Below are positions 21,432-35,727 of a DNA stretch of 64,000 bases, piece by piece. The position numbers and the translations under genes are program-made. Numbering within the stretch: the first letter of the stretch is position 1; each line of letters opens with the position of its first letter. Source of the stretch: Sesamum alatum (taxonomy: Eukaryota; Streptophyta; Magnoliopsida; Lamiales; Pedaliaceae); contig JACGWO010000005.1 in assembly GCA_034509735.1 (NCBI GenBank), positions 21,756,383-21,820,382 on the forward strand. The letters are read 5' to 3'. The notes beneath the pieces are model-generated. The model saw only the letters and a list, made by a program, of their open reading frames with translations. It did no database searches and was not told the DNA's origin.

Positions 21432-24400
21432 GGATGTATCCGGACTTTAGGATTGATTATGAAGGTTGACCAAGCCCTTGATATGGCAAAGACAAAAGGG
21501 GAATTAGTGTCTAAATTCGTTTAAAGGAGTTTGTCGTTGCGCAAGTACAAAGCTAAGTCCACGCCTCAAACGAGTGTTCTAGATGTAGTACTAGTGCAAT
21601 TTCATATTGAATAAGAAGGAGTCCTAGTGGTGTAATCGAAGAGTGGCTTTAATATTGATTAATTAGAGTCTATACGAATATATTTTAGAGCCAGAATGAG
21701 TTATCTATCACTCAATGATAAGGACTAAAAACAACAAGGTGTTTCCTACGATGTGTGGGAGTATTAGTATGTATCAGGACGTACGATGATTACGAAGGAT
21801 ATTGACCAAGCCCTTGAATACGGCAAAGATAAACGAGAATTAGTGTTTAAATTCGTTTAAAGGAGTTTGTAGTTTGCGCAAAGCAGTAACAAAGCTGAGT
21901 CCACGCCTCAAACGAGTGTTTTAGATGTAGTGTAAACAAAGTGCAATTTTATATTTATTGAAGAATTGGACCTAGTGATATAATCAAAGAGTGGCTTAAT
22001 ATTGATTATTAGAGAGTCAATACGAATTATATTTTTTGCAAAATTGAGTCATCTATAAGTCAATAATTCGCCGGGACTTGTGAAAACACAAGGTTTTCCT
22101 ACGATTGAGTGTTGAGTCTTAGCAGCATATATTCTTGGACGTACTATTGACTTTACGAAGGTTGACAGCCTCGGTATGATAAAGTTAAAAGAGAATTAGT
22201 GATAATTCGTTTAAAGAGTTTTGTCTTGCGCACAGGTACTTAAAGTTGAGTCCATGGCTCAAAAATATTGTAGATGTAGTACTAGTGCAATTTTATGTTG
22301 AATAAGATGGAGTCCTAGTCATATAATCGAAAGAGTGGCTTTAATATTGATTATTATAGATTCGATACGAATATATTTAGAGCCAGAAATGAGTCATCTA
22401 TCACTCTATGATAAGGACTAAAAACACAAGGTGTTTCCTACATGTGTGGAGTATTAGTCATGTATCAGGACGTACGATTGATTACGAGGTTGACCAAGCC
22501 CTTGATACGGCAAAGATAAACGAGAATTAGTGTCTAAATTCGTTTTTAAAAGCAGTTTGTAGTTGCGCAAAGGTACAAAGCTGAGTCCACGCCTCAAACG
22601 AGTGTTTTAGATGTAGTACAAGTGCAATTTTATATTTAATAGAAGGAGTCTTAGTGGTATAATCAAAGAGTGGCTTAAATATTTATTATAAGAGTCGATA
22701 CGAATATATTTATTTGCAAAATGAGTCATCTATCAGTCAATGATAAGGACTGAAAACACAAGGTGTTTCCTATGATTGTGGTTAGTATTAGGCATGTATC
22801 CGGACGTACGACTGATTATGAAGGTTGACCAAGCACTTGATATGGCAAAGATAAACGGAATTAGTGTCTAAATTCGTTTAAAGGAGTTTGTCGTTGGGCA
22901 AGGGTACAAAGCTGAGTCCATGGCTCAAAAGAGTGTTCAAGATGTAGTCCTAGTGCATATTTATGTTGAATAAGATGGAGTCCTAGTCGTATAATCGAAG
23001 AGTGGCTTTAATATTGATTATTAGAGTCGATACAAATATATTTATAGTCAGAAATGAGTCATCTATTAGTCAATGATAAGGACTGAACACACAAGGTGTT
23101 TCCTACGATTGTGTTGAGAATTAGGCATGTATCCGGACGTACGATTGATTACGAAGGTTGACCAAGCCCTCGGTATGACAAAGATGAAAGCGAATTAGTG
23201 ACTAAATTCATTTAAAGGAGTTTGTCATTGCGCACAGGTACAAAAGTTGAGTCCATGGCTCAAAAGAGTGTTCTAGCTGTAGTATTAGTGCAATTTTATG
23301 TTGAATAAGATGGAGTCTCAGTCCTATAATCGAAGAGTGGCTTTAATATTGATTATTAGAGTCGATACGAATATATTTATTTCCAAAAATGAGTCATCTA
23401 TCAGTCAATGATAAGGACTGAAAACACAAGGTGTTTCCTACGATTGTGTTGAATATTAGCATTGTATCCGGACATACGACTGATTACGAAGGTTGACCAA
23501 GCCCTTGATATTCAAAGATAAAAGGGAATTAGTGTCTAAATTCGTTTTAAAGGAGTTTGTCGTTGCGCAAAGGTACAAAGCTGAGTCCATGGCTAAAACG
23601 AGTGTTCTAGATGTAGTACTAGTGCAATTTTATGTTGAATAAGAAGGACTCCTAGTGGTATAATCGAAGAGTGGCTTTAATATTGATTATTAGAGTCGAT
23701 ACGAATATATTTATAGCCAAAAATGAGTAATCTATCAGTCAATGATAAGGACTAAAAAACACAATGTGTTTCTACGATTGTGTTGAGTATTAGTCATGTA
23801 TCCGGACGTACGATTGATTACGAAGGTTGACCAAGCCCTTGATATGGCAAAGATAAACGAGAATTAGTGTCTAAAATTCGTTTAAAGGAGTTTTTCGTTG
23901 CGCAAAGGTACAAAGCTGAGTCCATGGCTCAAACGAGTGTTCTAGATGTAGTACTACTGCAATTTTATGTTGAATAAGAAGGAGTCCTAGTGGTATAATC
24001 GAAGAGTGGCTTTAATATTAATTATTAGAGTCGATACGAAATATATTTATAGCCAAAAATGAGTCATCTATCAGTCAATGATAAGGACTTAAAATACAGG
24101 TGTTTCCTACGATTGTGTTGAGTATTCGGCATGTATCCAGACGTACGATTGATTATGAAAGGTTGACCAAGCCCTTGATAGGCAAAGACAAAAGGGGATT
24201 AGTGTCTAAATTCGTTTAAAGGAGTTTGTCGTTGGGCAAATGTACAAAAGCTGAGTCCATGGCTCAAAAGAGTGTTCAAGATGTAGTCCTAGTGCATACT
24301 TATGTTGAATAAGATGGAGTCATAGTCGTATAATCAAAGAGTGGCTTTAGTATTGATTATTAGATTCGATACGAATATATTTATAGCCAGAAATTTGTCA

Positions 24401-27400
24401 TCTATCAGTCAATAATAAGGACTAAAAACAAGGTGTTTCCTACGATTTGTGATGAGTATTAGTCATGTATCCGGACGTACGATTTGATTACGAAAGTTAA
24501 CCAAGCCCTTGATACGGCAAAGATAAACGAGAAATTAGTGTCTAAATTCATTTAAAGGATTTTGTCGTTGGGCAAAGTACAAGCTGAGTCCATGGCTCAA
24601 ACGAGTGGTCTAGATGTAGTACTAGTGCAATTTTATGCTGAATAAGATGGAGCCCTAGTCCTATAATCGAAGAGTGGCTATTGATTATTAGATTCAATAA
24701 GAATATATTTATAGCCAGAAATGAGTCATCTATCAGTCAATGATAAGGACTAAAAACACAAGGTGTTTCCTACGATTGTGTTGAGTATTAGTCATGTATC
24801 AAGACGTACGATTGATTACGAAAAGTTAACCAAGCCCTTGATACGGCAAAGATAACGAGAATTAGTGTCTAAATTCATTTAAAGGATTTTGTCGTTGGGC
24901 AAAGGTACAAGCTGAGTCCATGGCTCAAACGAGTGGTCTAGATGAAGTACTAATGCATCTATATGTTGAATAAGAAGGACTCCTAGTGGTATAATCGAAC
25001 AGTGGCTTTAATATTGATTATTAGAGTCGATACGAATATATTTATAACCAGAAATGAGTCATCTATCAGTCAATGATAAGGACTAAAAACACAAGGTGTT
25101 GCTACGATTGGTGTTGAGTATTAGTCATGTATCCGGACGTACGATTGATTACGAAGGTTGACCAAGCCCTTGATATGGCAAAGATAAACGAGAATAAGTG
25201 TCTAAATTCGTTTAAAGTAGTTTGTCGTTGCGCAAAGGTACCAAGCTGAGTCCTTGACTCAAATGAGTGTACTAGATGTAGTACTAGTGCAATTTTATAT
25301 TGAATAAGTTGGATTCCTAGTCGTATAATCGAAGAGTGGCTTTCAAATTGATTATTAGAGACGATACGAATATATTTATAGCCAGTAATGAGTCATCTAT
25401 CAGTCAATGATAAGGAGTAAAAACACAAGGTGTTTCCTACTATTGTGTTGAGTTTTAGTCATGTATCCAGACGTACGATTGATTATGAAGGTTGACCAAG
25501 CCCTTGATATGGCAAAGATAAACGAGAATTAGTGTCTAAATTCGTTTAAAGGAGTTTGTCGTTGCACAAAGGTACAAAGCTGAGTCCATGGCTCAAAAGA
25601 GTGTTCAAGATGTAGTCCTAGTGCATATTTATGTTGAATAAGATGGAGTCCTAGTCGTATAATCGAAGAGTGGGTTTAATATAAATTGATAGAGTCGATC
25701 CGAATATGTTTATAGCCAGTAATGAGTCATCTATCATTCAATGATAAGGACTGAAAATACAAGGTGTTTCCTACGATTGTGTTGATTATTAGGCATGTAT
25801 CCGGACGTGCGATTGATTACGAAGGTTGACCAAGCCCTCGGTATGACAAAGATAAAAGGGAATTAGTGATTAAATTCGTTTAAAGGAGTTTGTTATTGCG
25901 CACAGGTACAAAGTTGAGTCCATGGCTCAAAAGAGTGTTCTAGATTTAGTACTAGTGCAATTTTATGTTGAATAAGATGGAGTCCTAGTCGTATAATCGA
26001 AGAGTGGCTTTAATATTGATTATTAGATTCGATACGAATACATTTATAGCCAGAAATGAGTCATCTATCAGTCAATGATAAGGACTAAAAAACACAAGGT
26101 GTTTCCTACGATTGTGTTGAGTGTTAGTCATGTATCAGGACGTACGATTGATTACGAAGGTTGACCAAGCCCTTGATACGGCAAAGAAAACGAGAACTAG
26201 TGTCTAAATTCGTTTAAAGGAGTTTGTCGTTGCGCAAAGGTACAAAGCTGAGTCCACGCCTCAAACGAGTGTTCTAGATGTAGTAATAGTGCAATTTTAT
26301 ATTTAATAAGAAGGAGTCCTAGTGGTATAATCGAAGAGTGGCTTTAATATTGATTATTAGAGGCGATACGAATAGATTTATTTGCAAAAATGAGTCATCT
26401 ATCACTCAATGATAAGGACTAAAAACATAAGGTGTTTCCTACGATTGTGTTGAGTTTTAGTCTTGTATCCAAACGTACGATTGATTACGAAGGTTGACCA
26501 AGCCCTTGATATGGCAAAGACAAAAGGGAATTAGTGTCTAAATTCGTTTAAAGGAGTTTGTCGTTGGGCAAAGGTACAAAAGCTAAGTGCATGGCTCAAA
26601 AGAGTGTTCAAGATGTAGTCCGAGTGCATATTTATGTTGAATAAGATAGAGTCGTAGTCGTATAATCGAAGAGTGGCTTTAATATTGATTATAAGAGTCG
26701 ATACGAATATATTTATAGACAGAAATGAGTCATCTATCATTCAATGATAAGGACTGAAAACACAAGGTGTTTCCTACGATTGTGTTGAGTATTAGGCATG
26801 TATCCGGACGTAGTATTGATTTTGAAGGTTGACCAAGCCCTCGATATGACAGAGATAAAAGGGAATTAGTGTCTAAATTCGTTTAAAGAAGTTTGTCATT
26901 GCGCACAGGTACAAAGTTGAGTCAATGGCTCAAAAGAGTGTTCTAGATGTACTACTAGTGCAGTTTTATGTTGAATAAGATGGATTTCTAGTCGTATAAT
27001 ATAAGACTGGCTTTAATATTGATTATTAGACTCGATACGAATATATTTATAGCCAGTAATGAGTCATCTATCAGTCAAAGATAAGGACTGAAAACACAAG
27101 GTGTTTCCTACGATTGTGTTGAGTTTTAGTCATGTATTCGGACGTGCGATTGATTACGAAGGTTGAGCAAGCCTTGATATGGCAAAGACAAACGGGAACT
27201 AGTGTCCAAATTCGATTAAAGGAGTCCGTCGTTGCCCAAAGGTACAAAGCTGAGTCGTTGGCTCAAATGAGTGTACGAGATGTAGTACTAGTGCAATTTT
27301 ATGTTGAATAAGATGGAGTCCTAGTCGTATAATCGAAGAGTGGCTCTAATATTGATTATTAGAGTCGATACGAATATATTTATAGCCAGTAATGAGTCAT

Positions 27401-30400
27401 CTATCAGGCAATGATAAGGACTGAAAACACAAGGTGTTTCCTACGATTGTGTTGAGTATTAGGCATGTATCCGGACGTACTATTGATTTTGAAGGTTGAC
27501 CAAGCCCTCGATATGACAAAGATAAAAGGGAATTAGTGTCTAAATTCGTTTAAAGGAGTTTGTCATTGCGCACAGGTACAAAGTTGAGTCCATGGATCAA
27601 AAGAGTGTTCTAGATGTAGTACTAGTGCAATTTTATGTTGAATAAGATGGATCCCTAGTCGTATAATCGAAGACTGGCTTTAATATTGATTATTAGACTC
27701 GATACGAATATATTTATAGCCAGTAATGAGTCATCTATCAGTCAATGATAAGGACTAACAACAAAAGATGTTTCCTACGATTGTGTTGAGTATTAGGGAT
27801 GTATCCGGACTTAGGATTGATTATGAGGTTGACCAAGCCCTTGATATGGCAAAGACAAAAGGGAATTAGTGTCTAAATTTGTTTAAAGGAGTTTGTCGTT
27901 GGGCAAAGGTACAAAAGCTGAGTGCATGGCTCAAAAGAGTGTTCAAGATGTAGTCCTAGTGCATATTTACATTGAATAAGATGGAGTCTTAGTCGTATAA
28001 TCGAAGAGTGGCTTTAATATTGATTATAAGAGTCGATACGAATATATTTATAGACAGAAATGAATCATCTATCAGTCAATGATAAGGACTGAAAACACCA
28101 GGTGTTTCCTACGATTCTGTTGAGTATTAGTCATGCATCAGGACGTACGATTGATTACGAAGGTTGACCAAGCCCTTGATACGGCAAAGATAAATGAGAA
28201 TTAGTGTCTAAATTCGTTTAAAGGAGTTTTTCGTTGAGCAAAGGTACAAAGCTAAGTCCACGCCTCAAACGAGTGTTCTAGATGTAGTACTAGTGCAATT
28301 TCATATTGAATAAGAAGGAGTCCTAGTGGTGTAATCGAAGAGTGGCTTTAATATTGATTATTAGAGTCTATACGAATATATTTAGAGCCAGAAATGAGTT
28401 ATCTATCACTCAATGATAAGGACTAAAAACACAAGGTGTTTCCTACGATGTGTGGAGTATTAGTCATGTATCAGGACGTACGATTGATTACGAAGGTTGA
28501 CCAAGCCCTTGATACGGCAAAGATAAACGAGAATTAGTGTTTAAATTCGTTTAAAGGAGTTTGTAGTTGCGCAAAGGTACAAAGCTGAGTCCACGCCTCA
28601 AACGAGTGTTTTAGATGTAGCACAAGTGCAATTTTATATTTAATAAGAAGGAGTCCTAGTGGTATAATCAAAGAGTGGCTTAAATATTGATTATTAGAGT
28701 CAATACGAATATATTTATTTGCAAAAATGAGTCATCTATCAGTCAATGATAAGGACTGAAAACACAAGGTGTTTCCTACGATTGTGTTGAGTCTTAGGCA
28801 TATATCTGGACGTACTATTGATTACGAAGGTTGACCAAGCCCTCGGTATGATAAAGTTAAAAGAGAATTAGTGACTAAATTCGTTTAAAAGAGTTTGTCA
28901 TTGCGCACAGGTACAAAGTTGAGTCCATGGCTCAAAAGAGTATTGTAGATGTAGTACTAGTGCAATTTTATGTTGAATAAGATGGAGTCCTAGTCATATA
29001 ATCGAAGAGTGGCTTTAATATTGATTATTAGATTCGATACGAATATATTTAGAGCCAGAAATGAGTCATCTATCACTCTATGATAAGGACTAAAAACACA
29101 AGGTGTTTCCTACGATGTGTGGAGTATTAGTCATGTATCAGGACGTACGATTGATTACGAAGGTTGACCAAGCCCTTGATACGGCAAAGATAAACGAGAA
29201 TTAGTGTCTAAATTCGTTTAAAGCAGTTTGTAGTTGCGCAAAGGTACAAAGCTGAGTCCACGCCTCAAACGAGTGTTTTAGATGTAGTACAAGTGCAATT
29301 TTATATTTAATAAGAAGGAGTCTTAGTGGTATAATCAAAGAGTGGCTTAAATATTTATTATAAGAGTCGATACGAATATATTTATTTGCAAAAATGAGTC
29401 ATCTATCAGTCAATGATAAGGACTGAAAACACAAGGTGTTTCCTATGATTGTGGTTAGTATTAGGCATGTATCCGGACGTACGACTGATTATGAAGGTTG
29501 ACCAAGCACTTGATATGGCAAAGATAAACGGGAATTAGTGTCTAAATTCGTTTAAAGGAGTTTGTCGTTGGGCAAGGGTACAAAAGCTGAGTCCATGGCT
29601 CAAAAGAGTGTTCAAGATGTAGTCCTAGTGCATATTTATGTTGAATAAGATGGAGTCCTAGTCGTATAATCGAAGAGTGGCTTTAATATTGATTATTAGA
29701 GTCGATACAAATATATTTATAGTCAGAAATGAGTCATCTATTAGTCAATGATAAGAACTGAACACACAAGGTGTTTCCTACGATTGTGTTGAGAATTAGG
29801 CATGTATCCGGACGTACGATTGATTACGAAGGTTGACCAAGCCCTCGGTATGACAAAGATGAAAGCGAATTAGTGACTAAATTCATTTAAAGGAGTTTGT
29901 CATTGCGCACAGGTACAAAGTTGAGTCCATGGCTCAAAAGAGTGTTCTAGCTGTAGTATTAGTGCAATTTTATGTTGAATAAGATGGAGTCTCAGTCCTA
30001 TAATCGAAGAGTGGCTTTAATATTGATTATTAGAGTCGATACGAATATATTTATTTCCAAAAATGAGTCATCTATCAGTCAATGATAAGGACTGAAAACA
30101 CAAGGTGTTTCCTACGATTGTGTTGAATATTAGGCATGTATCCGGACATACGACTGATTACGAAGGTTGACCAAGCCCTTGATATTCAAAGATAAAAGGG
30201 AATTAGTGTCTAAATTCGTTTAAAGGAGTTTGTCGTTGCGCAAAGGTACAAAGCTGAGTCCATGGCTAAAACGAGTGTTCTAGATGTAGTACTAGTGCAA
30301 TTTTATGTTGAATAAGAAGGACTCCTAGTGGTATAATCGAACAGTGGCTTTAATATTGATTATTAGAGTCGATACGAATATATTTATAGCCAAAAATGAG

Positions 30401-33400
30401 TAATCTATCAGTCAATGATAAGGACTAAAAACACAATGTGTTTCCTACGATTGTGTTGAGTATTAGTCATGTATCCGGACGTACGATTGATTACGAAGGT
30501 TGACCAAGCCCTTGATATGGCAAAGATAAACGAGAATTAGTGTCTAAATTCGTTTAAAGGAGTTTTTCGTTGCGCAAAGGTACAAAGCTGAGTCCATGGC
30601 TCAAACGAGTGTTCTAGATGTAGTACTACTGCAATTTTATGTTGAATAAGAAGGAGTCCTAGTGGTATAATCGAAGAGTGGCTTTAATATTAATTATTAG
30701 AGTCGATACGAATATATTTATAGCCAAAAATGAGTCATCTATCAGTCAATGATAAGGACTTAAAATACAAGGTGTTTCCTACGATTGTGTTGAGTATTCG
30801 GCATGTATCCAGACGTACGATTGATTATGAAGGTTGACCAAGCCCTTGATAAGGCAAAGACAAAAGGGGATTAGTGTCTAAATTCGTTTAAAGGAGTTTG
30901 TCGTTGGGCAAATGTACAAAAGCTGAGTCCATGGCTCAAAAGAGTGTTCAAGATGTAGTCCTAGTGCATACTTATGTTGAATAAGATGGAGTCATAGTCG
31001 TATAATCGAAGAGTGGCTTTAGTATTGATTATTAGATTCGATACGAATATATTTATAGCCAGAAATTTGTCATCTATCAGTCAATGATAAGGACTAAAAA
31101 CACAAGGTGTTTCCTACGATTGTGTTGAGTATTAGTCATGTATCCGGACGTACGATTGATTACGAAAGTTAACCAAGCCCTTGATACGGCAAAGATAAAC
31201 GAGAATTAGTGTCTAAATTCATTTAAAGGATTTTGTCGTTGGGCAAAGGTACAAGCTGAGTCCATGGCTCAAACGAGTGGTCTAGATGTAGTACTAGTGC
31301 AATTTTATGCTGAATAAGATGGAGCCCTAGTCCTATAATCGAAGAGTGGCTATTGATTATTAGATTCAATAAGAATATATTTATAGCCAGAAATGAGTCA
31401 TCTATCAGTCAATGATAAGGACTAAAAACACAAGGTGTTTCCTACGATTGTGTTGAGTATTAGTCATGTATCAAGACGTACGATTGATTACGAAAGTTAA
31501 CCAAGCCCTTGATACGGCAAAGATAAACGAGAATTAGTGTCTAAATTCATTTAAAGGATTTTGTCGTTGGGCAAAGGTACAAGCTGAGTCCATGGCTCAA
31601 ACGAGTGGTCTAGATGAAGTACTAATGCATCTATATGTTGAATAAGAAGGACTCCCAATGGTATAATCGAACAGTGGCTTTAATATTGATTATTAGAGTC
31701 GATACGAATATATTTATAACCAGAAATGAGTCATCTATCAGTCAATGATAAGGACTAAAAACACAAGGTGTTTGCTACGATTGTGTTGAGTATTAGTCAT
31801 GTATCCGGACGTACGATTGATTACGAAGGTTGACCAAGCCCTTGATATGGCAAAGATAAACGAGAATTAGTGTCTAAATTCGTTTAAAGGAGTTTTTCGT
31901 TGCACAAAGGTACAAAGCTGAGTCCATGGCTCGAACGAGTGTTCTAGATGTAGTGCTAGTGCAATTTTATGTTGAATAAGAAGGACTCCTAGTGGTATAA
32001 TCGAACAGTGGCTTTAATATTGATTATTAGAGTCAATACGAATATATTTATAGCCAAAAATGAGTCATCTATCAGTCAATGATAAGGACTTAAAATACAA
32101 GGTATTTCCTACGATTGTGTTGAGTATTCGGCATGTATCCAGACGTACGATTGATTATGAAGGTTGACCAAGCCCTTGATATGGAAAAGACAAAAGGCAA
32201 TTAGTGTCTAAATTCGTTTAAGGGAGTTTGTCGTTGGGCAAAGGTACAAAAACTGAGTCCATGGCTTAAAAGAGTGTTCAAGATGTAGTCCTAGTGCATA
32301 TTTATGTTGAATAAGATGGAGTCATAGTCGTATAATCGAAGAGTGGCTTTAATATTGATTATTAGAGTCGATACAAATATATTTATAGCCAGAAATGAGT
32401 CATCTATCAGTCAATGATAAGGACTGAAAACACATGGTGTTTCCTACGATTGTGTGGAGCATTAGGCATGTATCCGGACGTACGATTGATTACGAAGGTT
32501 GACCAAGCCCTTGGTATGGCAAAGATAAAAGGAAATTAGTGACTAAATTCGTTTAAAGGAGTTTGTAATTGCGCACAGGTACTAAGCTGAGTCCATGAGT
32601 CAAATGAGTGTTCTAGATGTAGTACTAGTGCAATTTTATGTTGAATAAGAAGGATTCCTAGTGGTATAATCGAAGAGTGGCTTTAATATTGATTATTAGA
32701 GTCGATACGAATATATTTATAGTAAAAAATGAGTCATCTATCAGTCAATGATAAGGACTGTTAACACAATTTTTTCCTACGATTGTGTTGAGTATTACGC
32801 ATGTATCCAGACGTACGATTGATTATGAAGGTTGACCAAGCCCTTGATATGGCACAGATAAACGGGAATTAGTGTCTAAATTCATTTAAATGTGTTTGTC
32901 GTTGGGCAAAAGTACAAAAGCTTAGTCCATGGCTCAAAAGAGTGTTCAAGATGTAGTCCTAGTGCATATTTATGTTGAATAAGATGGAGTCCTAGTCGTA
33001 TAATCGAAGAGTGGCTTTAATATTGATTATTAGAATCGATACAAATATATTTATAGCCAGAAATGAGTCATCTATCAGTCAATGATAAGGACTGAAAACA
33101 CAAGGTGTTTTCCTATGATTGTGTTGAGCATTAGGCATGTATCGGACGTACGATTGATTACGAAGGTTGACCAAGCCCTCGGTATGACAAAGATAAAAGG
33201 GAATTAGTGACTAAATTCGTTTAAAGGAGTTCGTCATTGTGCACAGGTACAAAGTTGAGCCCATGCCTCCAAAGAGTGTTCTAGATGTAGTACTAGTGCA
33301 ATTTTATGTTGAATAAGATGGAGTCCTAGTCCTATAATCGAAGAATGGCTTTAATATTGATTATTAGATTCGATACGAATATATTTATAGCCAGAAATGA

Positions 33401-34869
33401 GTCATCTATCTGTCAATGATAAGGACTAAAAACACAAGGTGTTTCCTACGATTGTGTTGAGTATTAGTCATGCATCCGGACGTACGATTCATTACGAAGG
33501 TTGACCAAGCCCTTGATATTCAAAGATAAAAGGGAATTAGTGTCTAAATTCGTTTAAAGGAGTTTGTCATTGCGCAAAGGTACAAAGCTTAGTCCATGGT
33601 TCAAACGAGTGTTCTAGATGTAGTACTAGTGCAATTTTATGTTGAATAAGATGGACTCTTAGTCCTATAATCGAAGAATGACTTTAATATTGATTATTAG
33701 ATTCGATACGAATATATTTATAGCCAGAAATGAGTCATCTATCAGTCAATGATAAGGACTAAAAACACAAGGTGTTTCCTACGATTGTGTTGAGTATTAG
33801 TCATGTATTCGGACGTACGATTGATTACGAAGGTTGACCAAGCCCTTGATATGGCAAAGATAAACGAGAATTAGTGTCTAAATTCGTTTAAAGGAGTTTT
33901 TCATTGCGCACAAGTACTAAGCTGAGTCCATGACTCAAACGAGTGTTTTAGATGTAGTAGTACTAGTGCAATTTTATGTTGAATAAGAAGGAGTCCTAGT
34001 GGTATAATCGAAGAGTGGCTTTAATATTGATTATTAGAGTCGATACGAATATATTTATAGCCAAAAATGAGTCATCTATCAGTCAATGATAAGGACTGAA
34101 AACACAAGGTTTTTCCTACGATTGTGTTGAGTATTAGGCATGTATCCGGACGTACGATTGATTATGAAGGTTGACCAAGCCCTTGATATGGCACAGATAA
34201 ACGGGAATTAGTGTCTAAATTCTTTTAAATGTGTTTGTCGTTGGGCAAAGGTACAAAAGCTGAGTCCATGGCTCAAAAGAGTGTTCAAGATGTAGTCCTA
34301 GTGCATATTTATGTTGAATAAGATGGAGTCCTAGTCGTATAATCGAAGAGTGGCTTTAATATTGATTATTAGAGTCGATACAAATATATTTATAGCCAGA
34401 AATGAGTCATCTATCAGTCAATGATAAGGACTGAAAACATAAGATGTTTCCTACGATTGTGTTGAGTATTAGGCATGTATCCGGATGTACGATTGATTAC
34501 GAAGGTTGACCAAGCCCTCGGTATGACAAAGATAAAAGGGAATTATTGACTAAATTCGTTTTAAAGGAGTTTGTCATTGCGCACAGGTACAAAGTTGAGT
34601 CCATGACTCAAAAAGAGTGTTCTAGTTGTAGTACTAGTGCAATTTTATGTTGAATAAGTTGGAGTCCTAGTCCTATAATCGAAGATTGGCTATTGATTAT
34701 TAGATTCGATACAAATATATTTATAGCCAGAAATGAGTCATCTATCTGTCAATGATAAGGACTAAAAAAACAAGGTGTTTCCTACGATTGTATTGAGTAT
34801 TAGTCATGTATCCGGACGTAGGATTGATTACGAAGGTTGACAAGCCCTTGATATGGCAAAGATAAACGA
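21432..34869. repeat. Satellite type A array, ~40 monomers
   Basis: A continuous head-to-tail array of ~333-bp monomers carrying 'gttgaccaagccc', with no inserted gene. Segment 21490-25190 repeats almost exactly at 28200-31860 (offset about 6,698 bp, 20 monomers). The first copy has many extra single-base indels in its first kilobase after the gap. Short ORFs here (for example 26531-26740 on -) are fortuitous. Confidence 0.93.
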
Positions 34870-35727
34870 AGGTTTCAATGCTTTAAGTTTATGTGTAACC
34901 TCATACATAGCCGTACCCTCTATCTGATGACGCTAGACATCCCGAACTATAGGAATAAAGGACGGAGAAGATGCCAAATAATTATCAAAACGAAACATGC
35001 CAGCCTGCTGGATAAAGGAAGTACCTTGAAGTACCAAAGGGGAATGATCCGAAGTCCGGGGGTTAAGACTATGGTAACAGCTATCCGGCCACTGTCAGAA
35101 CCAACTGTCATTGGCAAGCATACGGTCTAGTTTCTTCCATAGACTCCGGTGATCATCACTGCAATTGTGACATGAAAACGTACACCCCTGCATGGGTAGG
35201 TGAATAAGTCCAGTGTCCATCAGGCACCTCCGAAATTCCTCCATAGCGACACGGATGTCACCCGACCGCCCACATACCTCGCTCATGTCCACCACCGTAT
35301 TAAAATCCCCGAGAACCAACCATGGCTGAACAGATATTCCCAAGGAAATCCTACCGAGCTCCTGCCAAAGGTCACGTCTAGTCCCAATCTCATTAGACCC
35401 ATAGACAACCGTAACAAGGATATATAAATGATGTCTACGAATAAACAACTTGCGCTGTATGAATTGTAAGTGTACCATTAGAACCTCTACATCAAGTTCA
35501 TCATCATTCCAAGCAAGCCAAATACGGTTACCAACAACAAAATAATCAGAAAACCAATTCCAACGAGGAAGTACACAAGATTGTACACGAGCAACATTAA
35601 CCAAAGAAACATGAGTTTCAAGAATACCAAGAAAACATAACCTGTGGTCTGAAACAAGATCGCCAACTGCCACTTGGTGGTCTCTTCAGTTCAGCCCTCG
35701 CACATTCCAAACAGCTGCATTAATCAT
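34870..35727 (-). pseudogene. LINE ORF2, endonuclease domain only
   Basis: Role: APE-type endonuclease that nicks target DNA for target-primed reverse transcription. The ATG at 35725-35727 begins 'MINAAVWNVRGLN', a typical plant LINE ORF2 start, but TGA at 35686-35688 interrupts it. The following open frame (35673-35095) has 'FLGILETHV' (catalytic Glu region), 'VYGSN' and 'WLVLGDFNTV' (catalytic Asp/Asn). The final SDH motif ('NPRTSDHSPLV', about 35045-35075) follows after a frame change. The RT domain is missing because of the inversion/deletion. Confidence 0.87.

Noticed and set aside
20923..21450. Apparent open frame through the N run (likewise at 50637-51194 on both strands)
   Set aside because: Consists almost wholly of undetermined bases.
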